NCBI GenBank assembly: GCA_965222895.1
Contig: CBDCVB010000002.1
Coordinates: forward strand, 2,170,001-2,234,000
Direction of reading: 5' to 3'
Source: Bin87 sp965222895
GTDB lineage: Bacteria > Chloroflexota > Dehalococcoidia > Lucifugimonadales > UBA3495
Length of the DNA stretch: 64,000 nt
Shown one piece after another: positions 47,722 through 56,876 of this stretch; position 1 is the stretch's first letter; each line of letters opens with the position of its first letter. The position numbers were made by a program, and so were the translations under genes. The notes beneath the pieces were generated by a model. That model saw only the letters and a program-made list of their open reading frames with translations. It did no database searches and was not told the origin of the DNA.

Positions 47722-48678
47722 ATGTACAACATCGTCGGGAAACGGGGCTGGTATTTTGTCATTTCGGCGCTGCTGATTATTCCGGGGCTTCTGTCCATGA
47801 TTGCGCCGCCGGGCTGGTCAACCGGCAACTCTGGATTGCGTCCGGGCATTGACTTCACCAGCGGTTCCGTGCTGAATATCGCATTCGTAGCGCCGGTGGA
47901 AACTCAAGCGGTGCGCGACCTGCTGGCCTCGCTGGGTCATCCCGAGGCGTTGGTGCAGTCGGTGGGCGGTAATTCCGTGCTGATTCGTACCCGCGTGCTT
48001 GCAGAGGCGTCGGGCAACGTGGTGTCGGAACGGCAACGCATCCAGGATGCTCTGGAAGAAACCGTGGGCGCGATTGAGGCGTCGGGAGTGGACACCGTGT
48101 CGCCCATTGTGGCCGATGAGACGGTGCGCAACACGTTCCTGGCGTTGCTGGTGGCGTCGGTGTTTATCCTGATTTACATTTGGTACGCCTTCCGCCGGGT
48201 GCCGCGGGCGTATCGCTACGGTGTTGCAGCGGTGGTGACGCTGGCCCACGACACCGTCATTGTGCTGGGCGTGTTCTCCATCCTGGGCCGGCTGTTTGGG
48301 ATGGAGGTCAACTCCATGTTCATCGTCGGCATCCTGACGGTGGCGGGCTATTCGGTGAACGACACCATCGTGGTGTTCGACCGCATCCGGGAGAATGCCA
48401 TCCGGGTGCCAGACCGTGCGCTGCAGGACACGGTGAACCTGAGCATCATCGAGAGTGTCGGTCGTTCCATCAACACCAGCTTCACCACGTTGCTGGTGCT
48501 GATGGCGATGCTGCTCATTGGCGGTGAGTCCATCCGCGAGCTGCTGCTGGTAGTAGCCATCGGCGTAGTCGTCGGAACCTACAGCTCCATCTTCATCGCC
48601 GCTCAATTCCTGGTCATCTGGGAGCGGCGGGAGTTTGGCAAGGTTTTCAGCCTGGGCCGCCGGCCCGCCGGAGCGTAA
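47722..48678 (+). CDS. secF: protein translocase subunit SecF
   Basis: 318 aa. TM1 (ISALLIIPGLLSMIA) is followed by the SecF motif GLRPGIDFTSGSVLNIAF. After the periplasmic loop, TVRNTFLALLVASVFILIYI begins the five-helix core, with VVTLAHDTVIVLGVFSILG, FIVGILTVAGYSVNDTIVVF, DRIRENAIRVPDRALQDTVN and SINTSFTTLLVLMAMLLIGG. The protein is complete and should work with SecD from 35807, from which it has been separated by the 10-kb block. Confidence 0.96.
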   Translation: MYNIVGKRGWYFVISALLIIPGLLSMIAPPGWSTGNSGLRPGIDFTSGSVLNIAFVAPVETQAVRDLLASLGHPEALVQSVGGNSVLIRTRVLAEASGNVVSERQRIQDALEETVGAIEASGVDTVSPIVADETVRNTFLALLVASVFILIYIWYAFRRVPRAYRYGVAAVVTLAHDTVIVLGVFSILGRLFGMEVNSMFIVGILTVAGYSVNDTIVVFDRIRENAIRVPDRALQDTVNLSIIESVGRSINTSFTTLLVLMAMLLIGGESIRELLLVVAIGVVVGTYSSIFIAAQFLVIWERREFGKVFSLGRRPAGA

Positions 48679-48914
48679 GCGGCGGTTCATCCCGGCTTTG
48701 GGAGTCCGCCCTCACCCTATCCCTCTCCCAGAGGGAGAGGGGCTGATTCAATCCGTGGAGTAAGGTCACGCGTACCCACTTTAGTTTGTCATTGCGAGGA
48801 GCGTAGCGACGTGGCAATCTCGATGAGGTTGAACATACGTCGGCGAACCACCGTTGCTACGGCGACGAGATTGCCACGCTACGCTCGCAATGACAAAGTG
48901 GGTACGCGTGGGGG
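48679..48914. repeat. CCCTCTCCC repeat plus REP-like palindrome
   Basis: CCCTCACCCTATCCCTCTCC (48709) forms a palindrome with GAGGGAGAGGGG. A REP-family unit follows at 48768-48912 (CATTGCGAGG at 48790, CTCGCAATG at 48885, with outer GCGTACCCACTTT / AAAGTGGGTACGCG arms). No gene lies between the convergent secF and dehydrogenase genes. Confidence 0.9.
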
Positions 48915-50024
48915 TTAGGGTGCGGGCAAACTTCCCGATGTCAGGACTACCCGACCCAACGGGCGTTCCTCTGCCACCAACCGCCGCGCTTCCAGCAGCC
49001 CTTCCGGCGTCATCGGCAGAGATTGGGCTACTACCGGGCGCAGTTCGCCGGCTGCCGCCATCCGGATGGTGCGCTCCAGAGTGGCGCGCGACACGCCGGA
49101 ATGACCCACCAGGCGCAGGTCGCGGAAGATTACTTCGGCCAGGCGCAACGGCACGGCCGCGCCGGTCAAATCGCCCAGCAGCGCCAGGCGTCCGTACTGG
49201 CCCAGGCTCCGCAGCGCGGACGGCCACAGCGGCGGCCCAACAGTGTCGATGACCACATCGGCGCCGGCATCGTCGGTCAGGGCCATGACAATCTCGGCAA
49301 ATTCCAGCGCAGCGCCAACTTCAGCGTCAACTTCAGCGTCTACTTCTATGACGTGGGTAGCGCCCAACGACTCCAACGCCGCCGCTTTGTCGGGCGAGGT
49401 GGTCAGGGCGATGACCTGCGCGCCCAACGCGGCGGCAATCTGCACGGCGTGGACGCCCAACCCGCCGCCGGCTCCGGTGACCACCACGGTTTCGCCGGCA
49501 ACGACGTTGGCGGCCAGACAGCCCTCCAGCGCGACGCCGGCGGGGCAGGCCAGCAGGGCCGCGGATGCCGGCGGGATGTGCGGCGGAACGACGGCCAACG
49601 CAGTCGTCGGCAGCGCGATGTACTGCGAGAATCCACCATCGCGCCCGTGTCCAATGCCGTAACCATCCAGGCACCGGTGCTCACGTCCCGCCCGGCAGCG
49701 GGCGCACCGTCCGCAAGCAGCGGTGAGCAGGCTGACCACGCGGTCGCCGGTCGCCAGATTGACAGCATCATCTCCGGTGGCGACCACAGTGGCGCTAATC
49801 TCGTGGCCCAAAGCCACGCCGGGTGTTACGCCCCGTCGCAAGGTGCCATCCATCACCAGCCGGTCGTGGTGGCAGAATCCGCAAGCATCAACGCGCACCA
49901 ATGCCTCGCCGGGGCCGGGAACCGGCGTGGGTCGTTCGACCAACTCCACCGTAGGCGGCTGGCCGGGTTCAACCACGACCAGCGCCGTCATCGTGTCGGG
50001 AATGTGTGAAAGCAGCACGGACAT
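48915..50024 (-). CDS. zinc-dependent medium-chain alcohol dehydrogenase
   Basis: 369 aa, or 358 from the ATG at 49991. The catalytic zinc ligands are in ACGFCHHDRLVMDG (Cys) and PGVALGHEISATVV (GHE). The structural zinc site is the four-Cys set TAACGRCARCRAGREHRC. The Rossmann loop is VVTGAGGGLGVHAVQIAA (GxGxxG). The duplicated VDAEVDAEVGA (about 230) is an 8-codon repeat. It reduces or oxidises an alcohol/aldehyde with NAD(P); the substrate is unknown. Divergent from nfo with a short shared promoter region. Confidence 0.9.
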   Translation of the reverse strand: MSVLLSHIPDTMTALVVVEPGQPPTVELVERPTPVPGPGEALVRVDACGFCHHDRLVMDGTLRRGVTPGVALGHEISATVVATGDDAVNLATGDRVVSLLTAACGRCARCRAGREHRCLDGYGIGHGRDGGFSQYIALPTTALAVVPPHIPPASAALLACPAGVALEGCLAANVVAGETVVVTGAGGGLGVHAVQIAAALGAQVIALTTSPDKAAALESLGATHVIEVDAEVDAEVGAALEFAEIVMALTDDAGADVVIDTVGPPLWPSALRSLGQYGRLALLGDLTGAAVPLRLAEVIFRDLRLVGHSGVSRATLERTIRMAAAGELRPVVAQSLPMTPEGLLEARRLVAEERPLGRVVLTSGSLPAP

Positions 50025-50098
50025 AGCGGTTACGGCAGCGGCCTGATTTTGCGATACTGCGTTCAGAATACAGTACCAAGTTCTGCGAGGAAAATAAA

Positions 50099-50959
50099 AT
50101 GATTATCGGAGCACATGTTTCCGCCGCCGGCGGCATCGCCAACGCCATCGACCGTGGCGCGGAGATTGGCGCCGAGGCGGTCCAGATTTTCGGCTCGTCC
50201 ACCCGGTCGTGGCGGTTCAAGGCGCTGACTGATGCCGATGCCGAGGGTTTTCGCGCCAAGAGCGCCGATGCTGGCCTGGCTCCGCCCTTTCTGCACGCCA
50301 TCTACCTGATTAACCTCGGGAACCCCAAACCGGACAACATTGAGAAGTCGGTTACTTCGCTGGTCAACTATATGAACCTGGCGGAGCAGATTGGCGCCGG
50401 CGGCGTCATATTCCACCCGGGCAGCCATGGCGGCGCCGGCTACGACGCCATCTTCCAGCAGGTGGTGGACAGCATCACCCGGGTGCTGGAACAGACACCC
50501 GAAGGGCCGCTGCTGTGCCTGGAGAACATGGCCGGTATGGGTCAGCACATCGGCGCCAAGTTCAGCGAGCTGGGCGATGTGCTCCTGGCCGTGGACAGCC
50601 CCCGTCTGGGCATTTGCCTGGACACCCAGCACGCCTTCGCCGCCGGTTATGACCTCACCAACCCGGAGGGCGTGGCCGGCATGATTGACGAATTCGACCG
50701 GGACATCGGCCTGGATCGCCTGGCTGCGGTGCACGCCAACGATTCCAAGCGGGCCTGCGGCTCCGGGGTTGACCGCCACGACAACATCGGTGAGGGCCTC
50801 ATCGGCGAGCAGGGATTCGAAAACATCATGTCCCATCCCGCCTTTGCCGACGTGCCCTTCTTCCTGGAGGTTCCGGGATTCGGAGAGGAGCGCCGGGGCC
50901 CCGACAAACCCAACGTGGACATCCTGAAGGCTATCCGGGAGCGCGTCGGGGCTAAATGA
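50099..50959 (+). CDS. nfo: deoxyribonuclease IV (endonuclease IV)
   Basis: 286 aa, AP endonuclease 2 family. IIGAHVSAAGGIANAIDRGA, AVQIFGSSTRSWRF and GVIFHPGSHGGAG carry the first metal His residues. LLCLENMAGMGQHIG has the catalytic Glu. LGICLDTQHAFAAGYDL, AVHANDSKRACGSGVDRHDN and FFLEVPG hold the remaining ligands. It cuts at abasic sites in base-excision repair with three zinc ions. A GAGGAAAATAAA leader precedes the ATG. Confidence 0.95.
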   Translation: MIIGAHVSAAGGIANAIDRGAEIGAEAVQIFGSSTRSWRFKALTDADAEGFRAKSADAGLAPPFLHAIYLINLGNPKPDNIEKSVTSLVNYMNLAEQIGAGGVIFHPGSHGGAGYDAIFQQVVDSITRVLEQTPEGPLLCLENMAGMGQHIGAKFSELGDVLLAVDSPRLGICLDTQHAFAAGYDLTNPEGVAGMIDEFDRDIGLDRLAAVHANDSKRACGSGVDRHDNIGEGLIGEQGFENIMSHPAFADVPFFLEVPGFGEERRGPDKPNVDILKAIRERVGAK

Positions 50960-51296
50960 CACGCGGCCCTCACCCCAACCCCTGTCCCAGCTCATGCGTA
51001 CCCGCTTTGTCATTGCGAGCGTAGCGTGGCAATCTCGTCGCCGTAGCAACGGCGGTTCGCCGACGTGTGTTCAACATCAATGAGATTGCCACGTCGCTAT
51101 GCTCCTCGCAATGACAGATTAAAGTGGGTACGTGTGACCCTCTCCCAGAGGGTGAGGGCGGAATCGTCAGAAGCAGGATGAGCAGGATTTCGCCGATGGG
51201 ATCGCTGATCCTGAATAGTTTTTGTTTTCGAGAACGTTGGAGTTGAAGGATTAGCACCCTCACCCCAACCCGCTCCCGTCAAGGGAGAGGGGGTTC
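50960..51296. repeat. REP-like palindrome and CCCTCACCCC repeats
   Basis: A REP unit spans 50994-51137 (CATTGCGAGC at 51010, CTCGCAATG at 51105, with outer GCGTACCCGCTTT / AAAGTGGGTACG arms). It is nested inside a longer CCCTCACCCC...CCTCTCCCAGAGGGTGAGGG palindrome (50969-51160), as if one repeat family inserted into another. A further CCCTCACCCC...GAGAGGGGG pair lies at 51259-51295, just before the next gene. Confidence 0.88.
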
Positions 51297-51689
51297 ATGC
51301 AATTGTCGATAGAACAATTTGAGCAGCTGGTTCGGCAGGCTTACTGGGAGTTGCCCGAATCGGTGCGGGAGACGATGCAGAATATCGACATCGTGGTGGA
51401 GGACGTTCCCGGCCCCGAGGCCGAGGGTAGATTTGGCGACCACGACGATGATCACGGCGATGACCACGGCGAAACTCTGCTCGGGCTGTACGTCGGCGTG
51501 CCGCTGCCGGAGCGCCACTTGGCCGACCCGCTGCTGCCCGACTGCATCTACCTGTATCGGTTGCCCATCCTGTCGATGTGCGGCGACCATGATGCGGTGG
51601 AGCGCGAGATTCGCACGACGCTGCTGCACGAAATCGGCCATCATCTGGGCATGAGCGAAGCGGACCTGGACCGGCTGGGTTATGCCTGA
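51297..51689 (+). CDS. minimal zincin metallopeptidase family protein
   Basis: 130 aa. It starts QLSIEQFEQLVRQAYWELPE, has the strand IDIVVEDVPGPEAEG, an acidic His-rich loop (GDHDDDHGDDHGE, about 47-60), LLGLYVGVPLPER and the zinc motif RTTLLHEIGHHLGMSEADLD. This is the minimal MpaA/YpmT-like zincin group with HExxHxxG. The function is unknown. The stop overlaps the start of pgpA by 8 bases. Confidence 0.88.
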   Translation: MQLSIEQFEQLVRQAYWELPESVRETMQNIDIVVEDVPGPEAEGRFGDHDDDHGDDHGETLLGLYVGVPLPERHLADPLLPDCIYLYRLPILSMCGDHDAVEREIRTTLLHEIGHHLGMSEADLDRLGYA

Positions 51690-52215
51690 CTGGCGTCAGC
51701 TGTCGCTGGCCGACCGGGCGGCATGGGTCATCGGCAGCGGCTTTGGCGCCGGCTTCTCGCCCATCGCGCCGGGCACGGTGGGTTCGGCGGCGGCGGCGGT
51801 AATCCTGTACGGCTTGTGGTCGCTGTTGTCGCTCGGAATAGGGGCGGGAATATTCGCGGCATTGTTGATTGTGGCATTGTTGATTATGGCGGGGCTGATC
51901 GTTGGTGTTTGGGCGACGGGACGAATGTCCACCGAAGCGGAACCGGATCCGGGAACCGCGGTGTGGGACGAGTTCGTAGGGATGTGGATTTCTGCGTTGC
52001 CGGCAGTGTTGCTCGGGTGGGTGGTCGGCATCTGGTGGCTGCTGATTGCATTTGTTATCTTTCGGGCGCTTGACGTGCTGAAACCCTGGCCGTGCCGCCG
52101 GCTGGAGCGGCTGCACGGAGGCTGGGGAATCATGCTGGACGACGTGGCAGCGGGGTTGATGACGCTGGTGATTGTGCAGCTGCTGTCCGCAGGTTCCGAT
52201 TTATTATTGGGGTGA
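51682..52215 (+). CDS. pgpA: phosphatidylglycerophosphatase A
   Basis: 177 aa membrane enzyme that dephosphorylates phosphatidylglycerophosphate. Family features are VIGSGFGAGFSPIAPGTVGS at the start, DPGTAVWDEFVGMWIS with the metal acids, AFVIFRALDVLKPWPCRRLE and GGWGIMLDDVAAGLMTLVIV. Hydrophobic helices lie at about 34-75, 98-130 and 155-172. It overlaps the zincin gene. The IS1380 copy 2 begins 25 bases after the stop. Confidence 0.93.
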   Translation: MPDWRQLSLADRAAWVIGSGFGAGFSPIAPGTVGSAAAAVILYGLWSLLSLGIGAGIFAALLIVALLIMAGLIVGVWATGRMSTEAEPDPGTAVWDEFVGMWISALPAVLLGWVVGIWWLLIAFVIFRALDVLKPWPCRRLERLHGGWGIMLDDVAAGLMTLVIVQLLSAGSDLLLG

Positions 52216-52240
52216 GAGCCTGACGCCGGGGTTGTATTAG

Positions 52241-53968
52241 CCCCAATCCACCGAAAAGATGAGTGTCGCGGCGTGCTGAAGGGGTAAGAAAGTGCTCCTG
52301 TCCTTCGGGGATAATGGTTTTGGAAAGACAAAACCGCCCCGAGACCAGGAGCACTCAATAGATGCTACCACGCAACGACCCCGACCGCATTCAAATCGCC
52401 TTCGACGACCACCGCCTGGTGGCCAATGCTGGGCTGCTCCTTCCGGTCACCCTCGCCCAGCACTTGGGTCTGCGTGAACTCGTCGACAACCACGTTGACC
52501 TCGGAGCTGCGCCGGGGCGGGCGAACACGGGCGACCAGATGCTGACCCTGGTAGCGTCGGCACTGGCTGGGGGCGACTGCATTGACGACGCCGACGTGTT
52601 GCGCACCGGCAGGACGGCCGGCGCCATCGGCTGCGTGGTCAAGGCGCCATCCACCCTGGGCACCTTTCTGCGCAGCTTCCGGTGGGGCCACGTCCGCCAG
52701 TTGGATCGGGTGAGCCGGGAGTTGCTGGCCCGGGCCTGGTCGACTGGGGCCGGACCCGGCGACGGGCCGTTGACCATCGACCTGGACTCCACCATCTGTG
52801 AGACTTACGGGCTGGCCAAGGCAGGGGCGCGCCACCACAGCTACACCGGACAGCGGGGCTATCACCCGCTGCTGGCCATTGCCGCCGGCACCGGCGACGT
52901 GCTGATGTCGCGGCGGCGCGAGGGTCGCGCCAACACGGCTCGGGGCGCCGCCCACTTCCTGCGTGAAACGGTGGGGCGGGTACGCTACGGCGGGGCCAGA
53001 GGACAACTCACGGTGCGGGCCGACAGCGGCTGCTATGCCCACGCCCTGGTCGCGGTCTGCCGCGCAATGGATGTCCGCTGCTCCATCACCATCCGCCAGC
53101 ACGCCCGCCTGCGCAATATCATCGAGGCGATACCCGAGACCGACTGGACGCCGATTCCCTACTGGATGGACGGCGCCGCCGACGTGGCCGAGACCACCTA
53201 CACCCCTTTCCAGAGTGAGCCCAACGCCGCACCCGCGCGGCTCATCGTCCGGCGGGTAAAACCCACGCCCGGTTCCCAACTGGCCCTCTTCGCCGCCTAC
53301 AGCTATCACGGCTGCATCACCGACCGGGAGGGGGAGACCCGGGAACCGGAGGCCGACCATCGCCGCCACGCCGAGATCGAGAATGCCATTCGCGACCTCA
53401 AGTACGGCGTGGGGTTGAACCATCTCCCCTCGGGCCGCTTCCCCGCCAACGGCGCCTGGCTGGCCGTCCAGGTGATGGCGCATAACCTGGCTCGCTGGAC
53501 CGCGCGCATCGGTCTGGGCGAGCAACTGGTAACCACCAAAACCCTGCGACGACGCTTCTTCTCCCTAGCGGGACGGCTCACCCGCTCGGCGCGCCGCCTC
53601 ACTTTGCATCTGCCCCAGCGCTGGCCCTGGGAAAACCAGTTCAGTCGCGCCCTGGCACGGTTGCGCGCAATTCCACTCCCAGCCTGACGGCGCCGCTGGT
53701 GTCAACGCCGACGGAGCTCTGACCCACTCACCAGACTACCCGACCGCCTCGCAGACTTGCGCCAGGCTGGTCCCCAAGCGTCTCTTGCTGCACGCTACCC
53801 TGACAATTTCGCCCAGCATCGCCACCGCGGGCCGCCATCATCGTAGCTGTGCGGCTACCTCACGCCGCCCGCATCCCCATCTATTGCAATCAGGCCAGGC
53901 CCGTTCGCCTTCCCTTGCCCATCATCCCTTGTGTCAACGTCACGGCCCATCGCTTCGGTGGATTCGGG
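52241..53968 (+). mobile_element. IS1380-type element, copy 2 (intact), 1728 bp
   Basis: Left end CCCCAATCCACCGAA at 52241; right end, reversed, CCCGAATCCACCGAA from 53968. Flanks are TTAG and TTAA, a near-match to a 4-bp target duplication and similar to the CTAA of copy 1. The element carries one intact transposase and closely matches copy 1 through both ends. Bases 53690-53968 inside the element hold no gene. Confidence 0.9.
52362..53687 (+). CDS. IS1380-family transposase
   Basis: 441 aa, uninterrupted. FDDHRLVANAGLLLPVTLAQ opens the fold. LTIDLDSTICETYGLAK holds the first catalytic Asp, QLTVRADSGCYAHALVA the second, and HAEIENAIRDLKYGVGLNHL (Glu in AEIENAI) the third. It is the active version of the frameshifted enzyme at 15490-16877 and could mobilise that copy in trans. 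Confidence 0.94.
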   Translation: MLPRNDPDRIQIAFDDHRLVANAGLLLPVTLAQHLGLRELVDNHVDLGAAPGRANTGDQMLTLVASALAGGDCIDDADVLRTGRTAGAIGCVVKAPSTLGTFLRSFRWGHVRQLDRVSRELLARAWSTGAGPGDGPLTIDLDSTICETYGLAKAGARHHSYTGQRGYHPLLAIAAGTGDVLMSRRREGRANTARGAAHFLRETVGRVRYGGARGQLTVRADSGCYAHALVAVCRAMDVRCSITIRQHARLRNIIEAIPETDWTPIPYWMDGAADVAETTYTPFQSEPNAAPARLIVRRVKPTPGSQLALFAAYSYHGCITDREGETREPEADHRRHAEIENAIRDLKYGVGLNHLPSGRFPANGAWLAVQVMAHNLARWTARIGLGEQLVTTKTLRRRFFSLAGRLTRSARRLTLHLPQRWPWENQFSRALARLRAIPLPA

Positions 53969-54157
53969 TTAAGGAGGGAGGCCGGAGGCGTCGCGACCGC
54001 AGGCGGCGCGGCGCTTGGCATGGAAGCGCCTGGCCCGTTCGTTACTATCCTGCGTTTCCTCGAGCCACCGCAGCAACTCAGCCGGCCCGAACCGTTCCCG
54101 TGGCAGCATCTCTCGCACCACCCGGTAGACCTGCGGCCGGGTGATCCGGGGCATCAT
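53969..54157 (-). CDS. small hypothetical protein beside IS1380
   Basis: 62 aa from the ATG at 54157, preceded by GGGGGGAAA. It reads MMPRITRPQVYRVVREMLPR, then AELLRWLEETQDSNERARR and a short basic tail. The helix-rich basic sequence could be a DNA-associated protein or a fragment of something longer. The stop codon is in the TTAA target of the IS1380 copy, so the gene ends exactly at the insertion. No family is recognised. Confidence 0.45.
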   Translation of the reverse strand: MMPRITRPQVYRVVREMLPRERFGPAELLRWLEETQDSNERARRFHAKRRAACGRDASGLPP

Positions 54158-54395
54158 TTTCCCCCCAATCCTGTTGCAGGCTCAGTAGAAACGCCCCGCC
54201 TAGTATTATAACGACGCATCCGAGGTGCGACCTTTGATGCCCGTTTGTTCCCTTCTTAGATTTGCGTCCGCCAGCTATTGCAGCAGACCCGCATTACGAA
54301 GCGTTTCCGAAGTGCCACCACAACCCGTCGTTGTAATATTAGGGCCAATCGACAATTGGACGAAACCCGAATGTGGTGGTAGGGCAGAAACAGAG
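54158..54395. other. gap before the IS630 cluster
   Basis: About 240 bases without a gene. TATAAT reads on the minus strand at 54205-54210, upstream of the small gene, without a good -35. Nothing else is seen. Confidence 0.45.
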
Positions 54396-55587
54396 TACTA
54401 GTAGTTCAACATCTTTGAATTGATGGATACAGGGACTTCAATTTGATGCGGGCGTCCGCGGTGGTGAAGCGCCAGTCCACCCGTATTGCGTCCTGGTTGC
54501 GCTGCTGCTGCCACGCTGCCACCTCTCGCCGCAGGACGCTTTGGTCCGGTATGCGCCGGTCCAGGCATTGGCGGACCATCACCCCGATTTCGATCTCGGC
54601 CATGTTCAGCCAACTGCCCTGCTTGGGCGTGTAGTGAATCTCCAGACGTTCGGCGATGCGCCGCGCTTCCGCCGGCTCGAATGCCTCGTACAGCGAGGCT
54701 GGATGATGGGTGTTCAAATTGTCCATCACCAGCACGATCCGGTCTTGGTCCGGGTAGTCCTCGTCCACCAGTTGCTTGACCACCCGCGCCCAATCTACTT
54801 TGGTACGCCGGTCCGTAACTTCCACCCGGCGCCACCCCGCCAGCGGCGCGAACAACCTGAACCGGTTGCTCACCCCGTTGCGTGGTATTCGTGATCGTAG
54901 GTCTGGGCCGCCCCAGGCCGCGACGGGCGGGGCTGACCGGTCTCGCTTACCTGCGGCTTGCCGGTCTCGTCCAGGCACACCAGCACTTCGTTGTCTCCAT
55001 AGGCGCGCTGATAGACTCCAGCACGTCTTCCATCGCGCACACGAACTCGGCGCTGCCCTGGGGCGGAATGCACCAGCATTCTTTCAGCCAAGGCTTGGGT
55101 TCGTTTTTTTGAGCGTCTGGCGCACCGTTTCAGGGCTGATGCTCTCCACTATCTCCCGTTCTACCAACCGGTCTGCCAACAACTTCAGCGTCCAACCGGC
55201 CCGACCCTCGGGCGGTTCTCCGCCGGCCAGGGCAATCAGATGGGCTTCCCCCTGACCGTCCAACCGCTTCTGCCTCCGGTTCAGTTGCTCCTTGCGGCGG
55301 CGCACCCGTTCCACCGTCGCCCGGCCAATCTGGAGAACCCGGGCAATGTCTTCATCCTTCATGCCCCCGTCCCCTTGCTCCTCATCACTCAACAGCAGGA
55401 TGCGGGCGTGGGTCTGCCGGTAGGCCGCCGCCCGCCCTCTCGTTACCATTGCCTTCAATTCCTCCCGCTCCTCCACGCTCAGTTTGACCCTGTACTTCTT
55501 CTCCATCACTCACTCCCCGCACCTTATTCTTTAGCTCCTTTAATTCACCTCATTATCCATCAGTTCAAAGCTGTTGGGCTACTAGTA
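54396..55587 (-). mobile_element. IS630-type element I (decayed), about 1.19 kb
   Basis: Ends are inverted repeats TACTAGTAGTTCAACATCTT and, reversed, TACTAGTAGCCCAACAGCTT, each with a TA at the outer edge as expected for IS630. The right-hand TA (55586) is also the left-hand TA of the next element, so the two share a target. Confidence 0.85.
54406..55509 (-). pseudogene. IS630-family transposase I, multiply frameshifted
   Basis: The HTH part from 55509 (REELKAMVTRGRAAAYRQTH, DEDIARVLQIGRATVERVRR) runs to an A7 run (55106-55112). The catalytic part then continues in other frames: LVCLDETGKPQ (first Asp), then APLAGWRRVEVTDRRT, IVLVMDNLNTHHPASLYEAF (second Asp) and IHYTPKQGSWLNMAEIEI with the Glu. 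The A7 shift may be programmed; at least one further shift near 54900 is damage. Confidence 0.85.
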
Positions 55588-56829
55588 CTCAATCAATCTT
55601 GGAATTGAAGGGATATAGGCGATGCAATTTGGCTCGGGCGTCCTGGGTGTTGAACCGCCAGTTGATGGTGGCCCCCGCCGCATTGCGCTCGGCCTCATAG
55701 GCGTTGATGGCTAGCTGTAGGGCAGTCTCGTCGGGATTACGCCCCTGGAGACAGGCCCGGGTCAACACGCTGAACTCGATCTCCGCCATCCCTTCGGCAA
55801 GCTCAGGACAGGATTGAGCCAACTGGCGTGCTTGGGTGTGTGGTGAAACTCCAGCCGCTTCACGATGCGCCGGGCTTCGGCGGCGGGGAAGGTCTCATAG
55901 AGGGAAGCCATGCGGTGCGTGTTCAAATTGTCCAGAACCACCCGCACTACTGGGGCATCGGGGTAAGCCTCATCCACCAGCCAGCGCATCTGGTGGGCGA
56001 AGTCTTCCATGGTGCGGCGCTCGGTAATCGCCACGTGTCGCCAGCCCGCCAGGGGTTCGCAGGTCAGGAAGATGTTGCCCGTACCGGCGCGGCGATATTC
56101 GTAATCCTGACGCCGCGGTGGTTCCGGTTGCACTGGGATGGGCGCCCTGGTGTCGGCCAGCAACTGGGTGGAAGTCTCATCAAAGCAGACCACCGGCCGG
56201 TCCGGGTCGTAGGGCTCAGCATACAAGTCCAGCACGTCCTCCATCGCCGCCACGAATTCACCCCCTGCCTTGGGGATGCACCACTGCTGCTTCCGCCACG
56301 GCTGGGGGACGTTTTTTTGAGCCTCAACCACACCGTCTCATGGGACAGGGACTCCACCAACCCCAACTCCACCACTCGGTCGGCCAGCAGCTGCAAGGTC
56401 CAGTGGTCGTGGCCAGCGGGCGCTGGGCTACACGCCAGGGCAATCAGGTGGGCCTCGCCCCGATCGTCCAGCTTCCGGTATCGGTTGGCCTGGACCCGAT
56501 CCTGGATGACTCCCGCCAATCCCTCCTCAGCGTACCGTCGTTTGGCGCGGTACACCGTACCCTTGGACACGTCCAAAGCGGCCGCCACCTGTGGTGCGGT
56601 CCATCCCTCAACTACTTTGAGCAGGATGCGCGCTCGGGCAACGATGCGTGCCGAACTTTTGCCGCTACGTATCAGTCGGCTCAGTCGCTCGCGTTCCTCC
56701 GGCGTCAACTGTACCGCGTATTGTTCCAGGGCCATGTTTGCCACACCTCCCCACCATTCGATCTTGCGGTCAGCGTAGCATTTGTAGGCCTTTCACTAAT
56801 ACAACTTACAATACTGATCTGAACCAGTA
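55586..56829 (-). mobile_element. IS630-type element II, copy A, 1244 bp
   Basis: Outer TA dinucleotides at 55586 and 56828. Ends read AGTACTCAATCAATCTTG and, reversed, AGTACTGGTTCAGATCAGTA. Length and content match copy B (62292-63535), which lies in the opposite orientation. It abuts IS630 element I. Confidence 0.9.
55589..56744 (-). pseudogene. IS630-family transposase, copy A
   Basis: The HTH part MALEQYAVQLTPEERERLSR through DVSKGTVYRAKRRYAEEGLA and LIALACSPAPAGHDHWTLQL reaches an A7 run at 56312-56318. After a frame change it continues as NVPQPWRKQQWCIPKAGG, VVCFDETSTQLLADTRA (first Asp), VVRVVLDNLNTHRMASLYET (second Asp) and HHTPKHASWLN. A 23-bp insert (55790-55812, CTGAGCTTGCCGAAGGG) then breaks the frame before MAEIEFSVLTRACLQGR with the catalytic Glu. 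The first shift may be programmed; the second is damage shared with copy B. Confidence 0.88.
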
Positions 56830-56876
56830 CTAGTGCTCTGGGCAGGTACAGATTCGCCTGAAAGGAATTAATTGAC

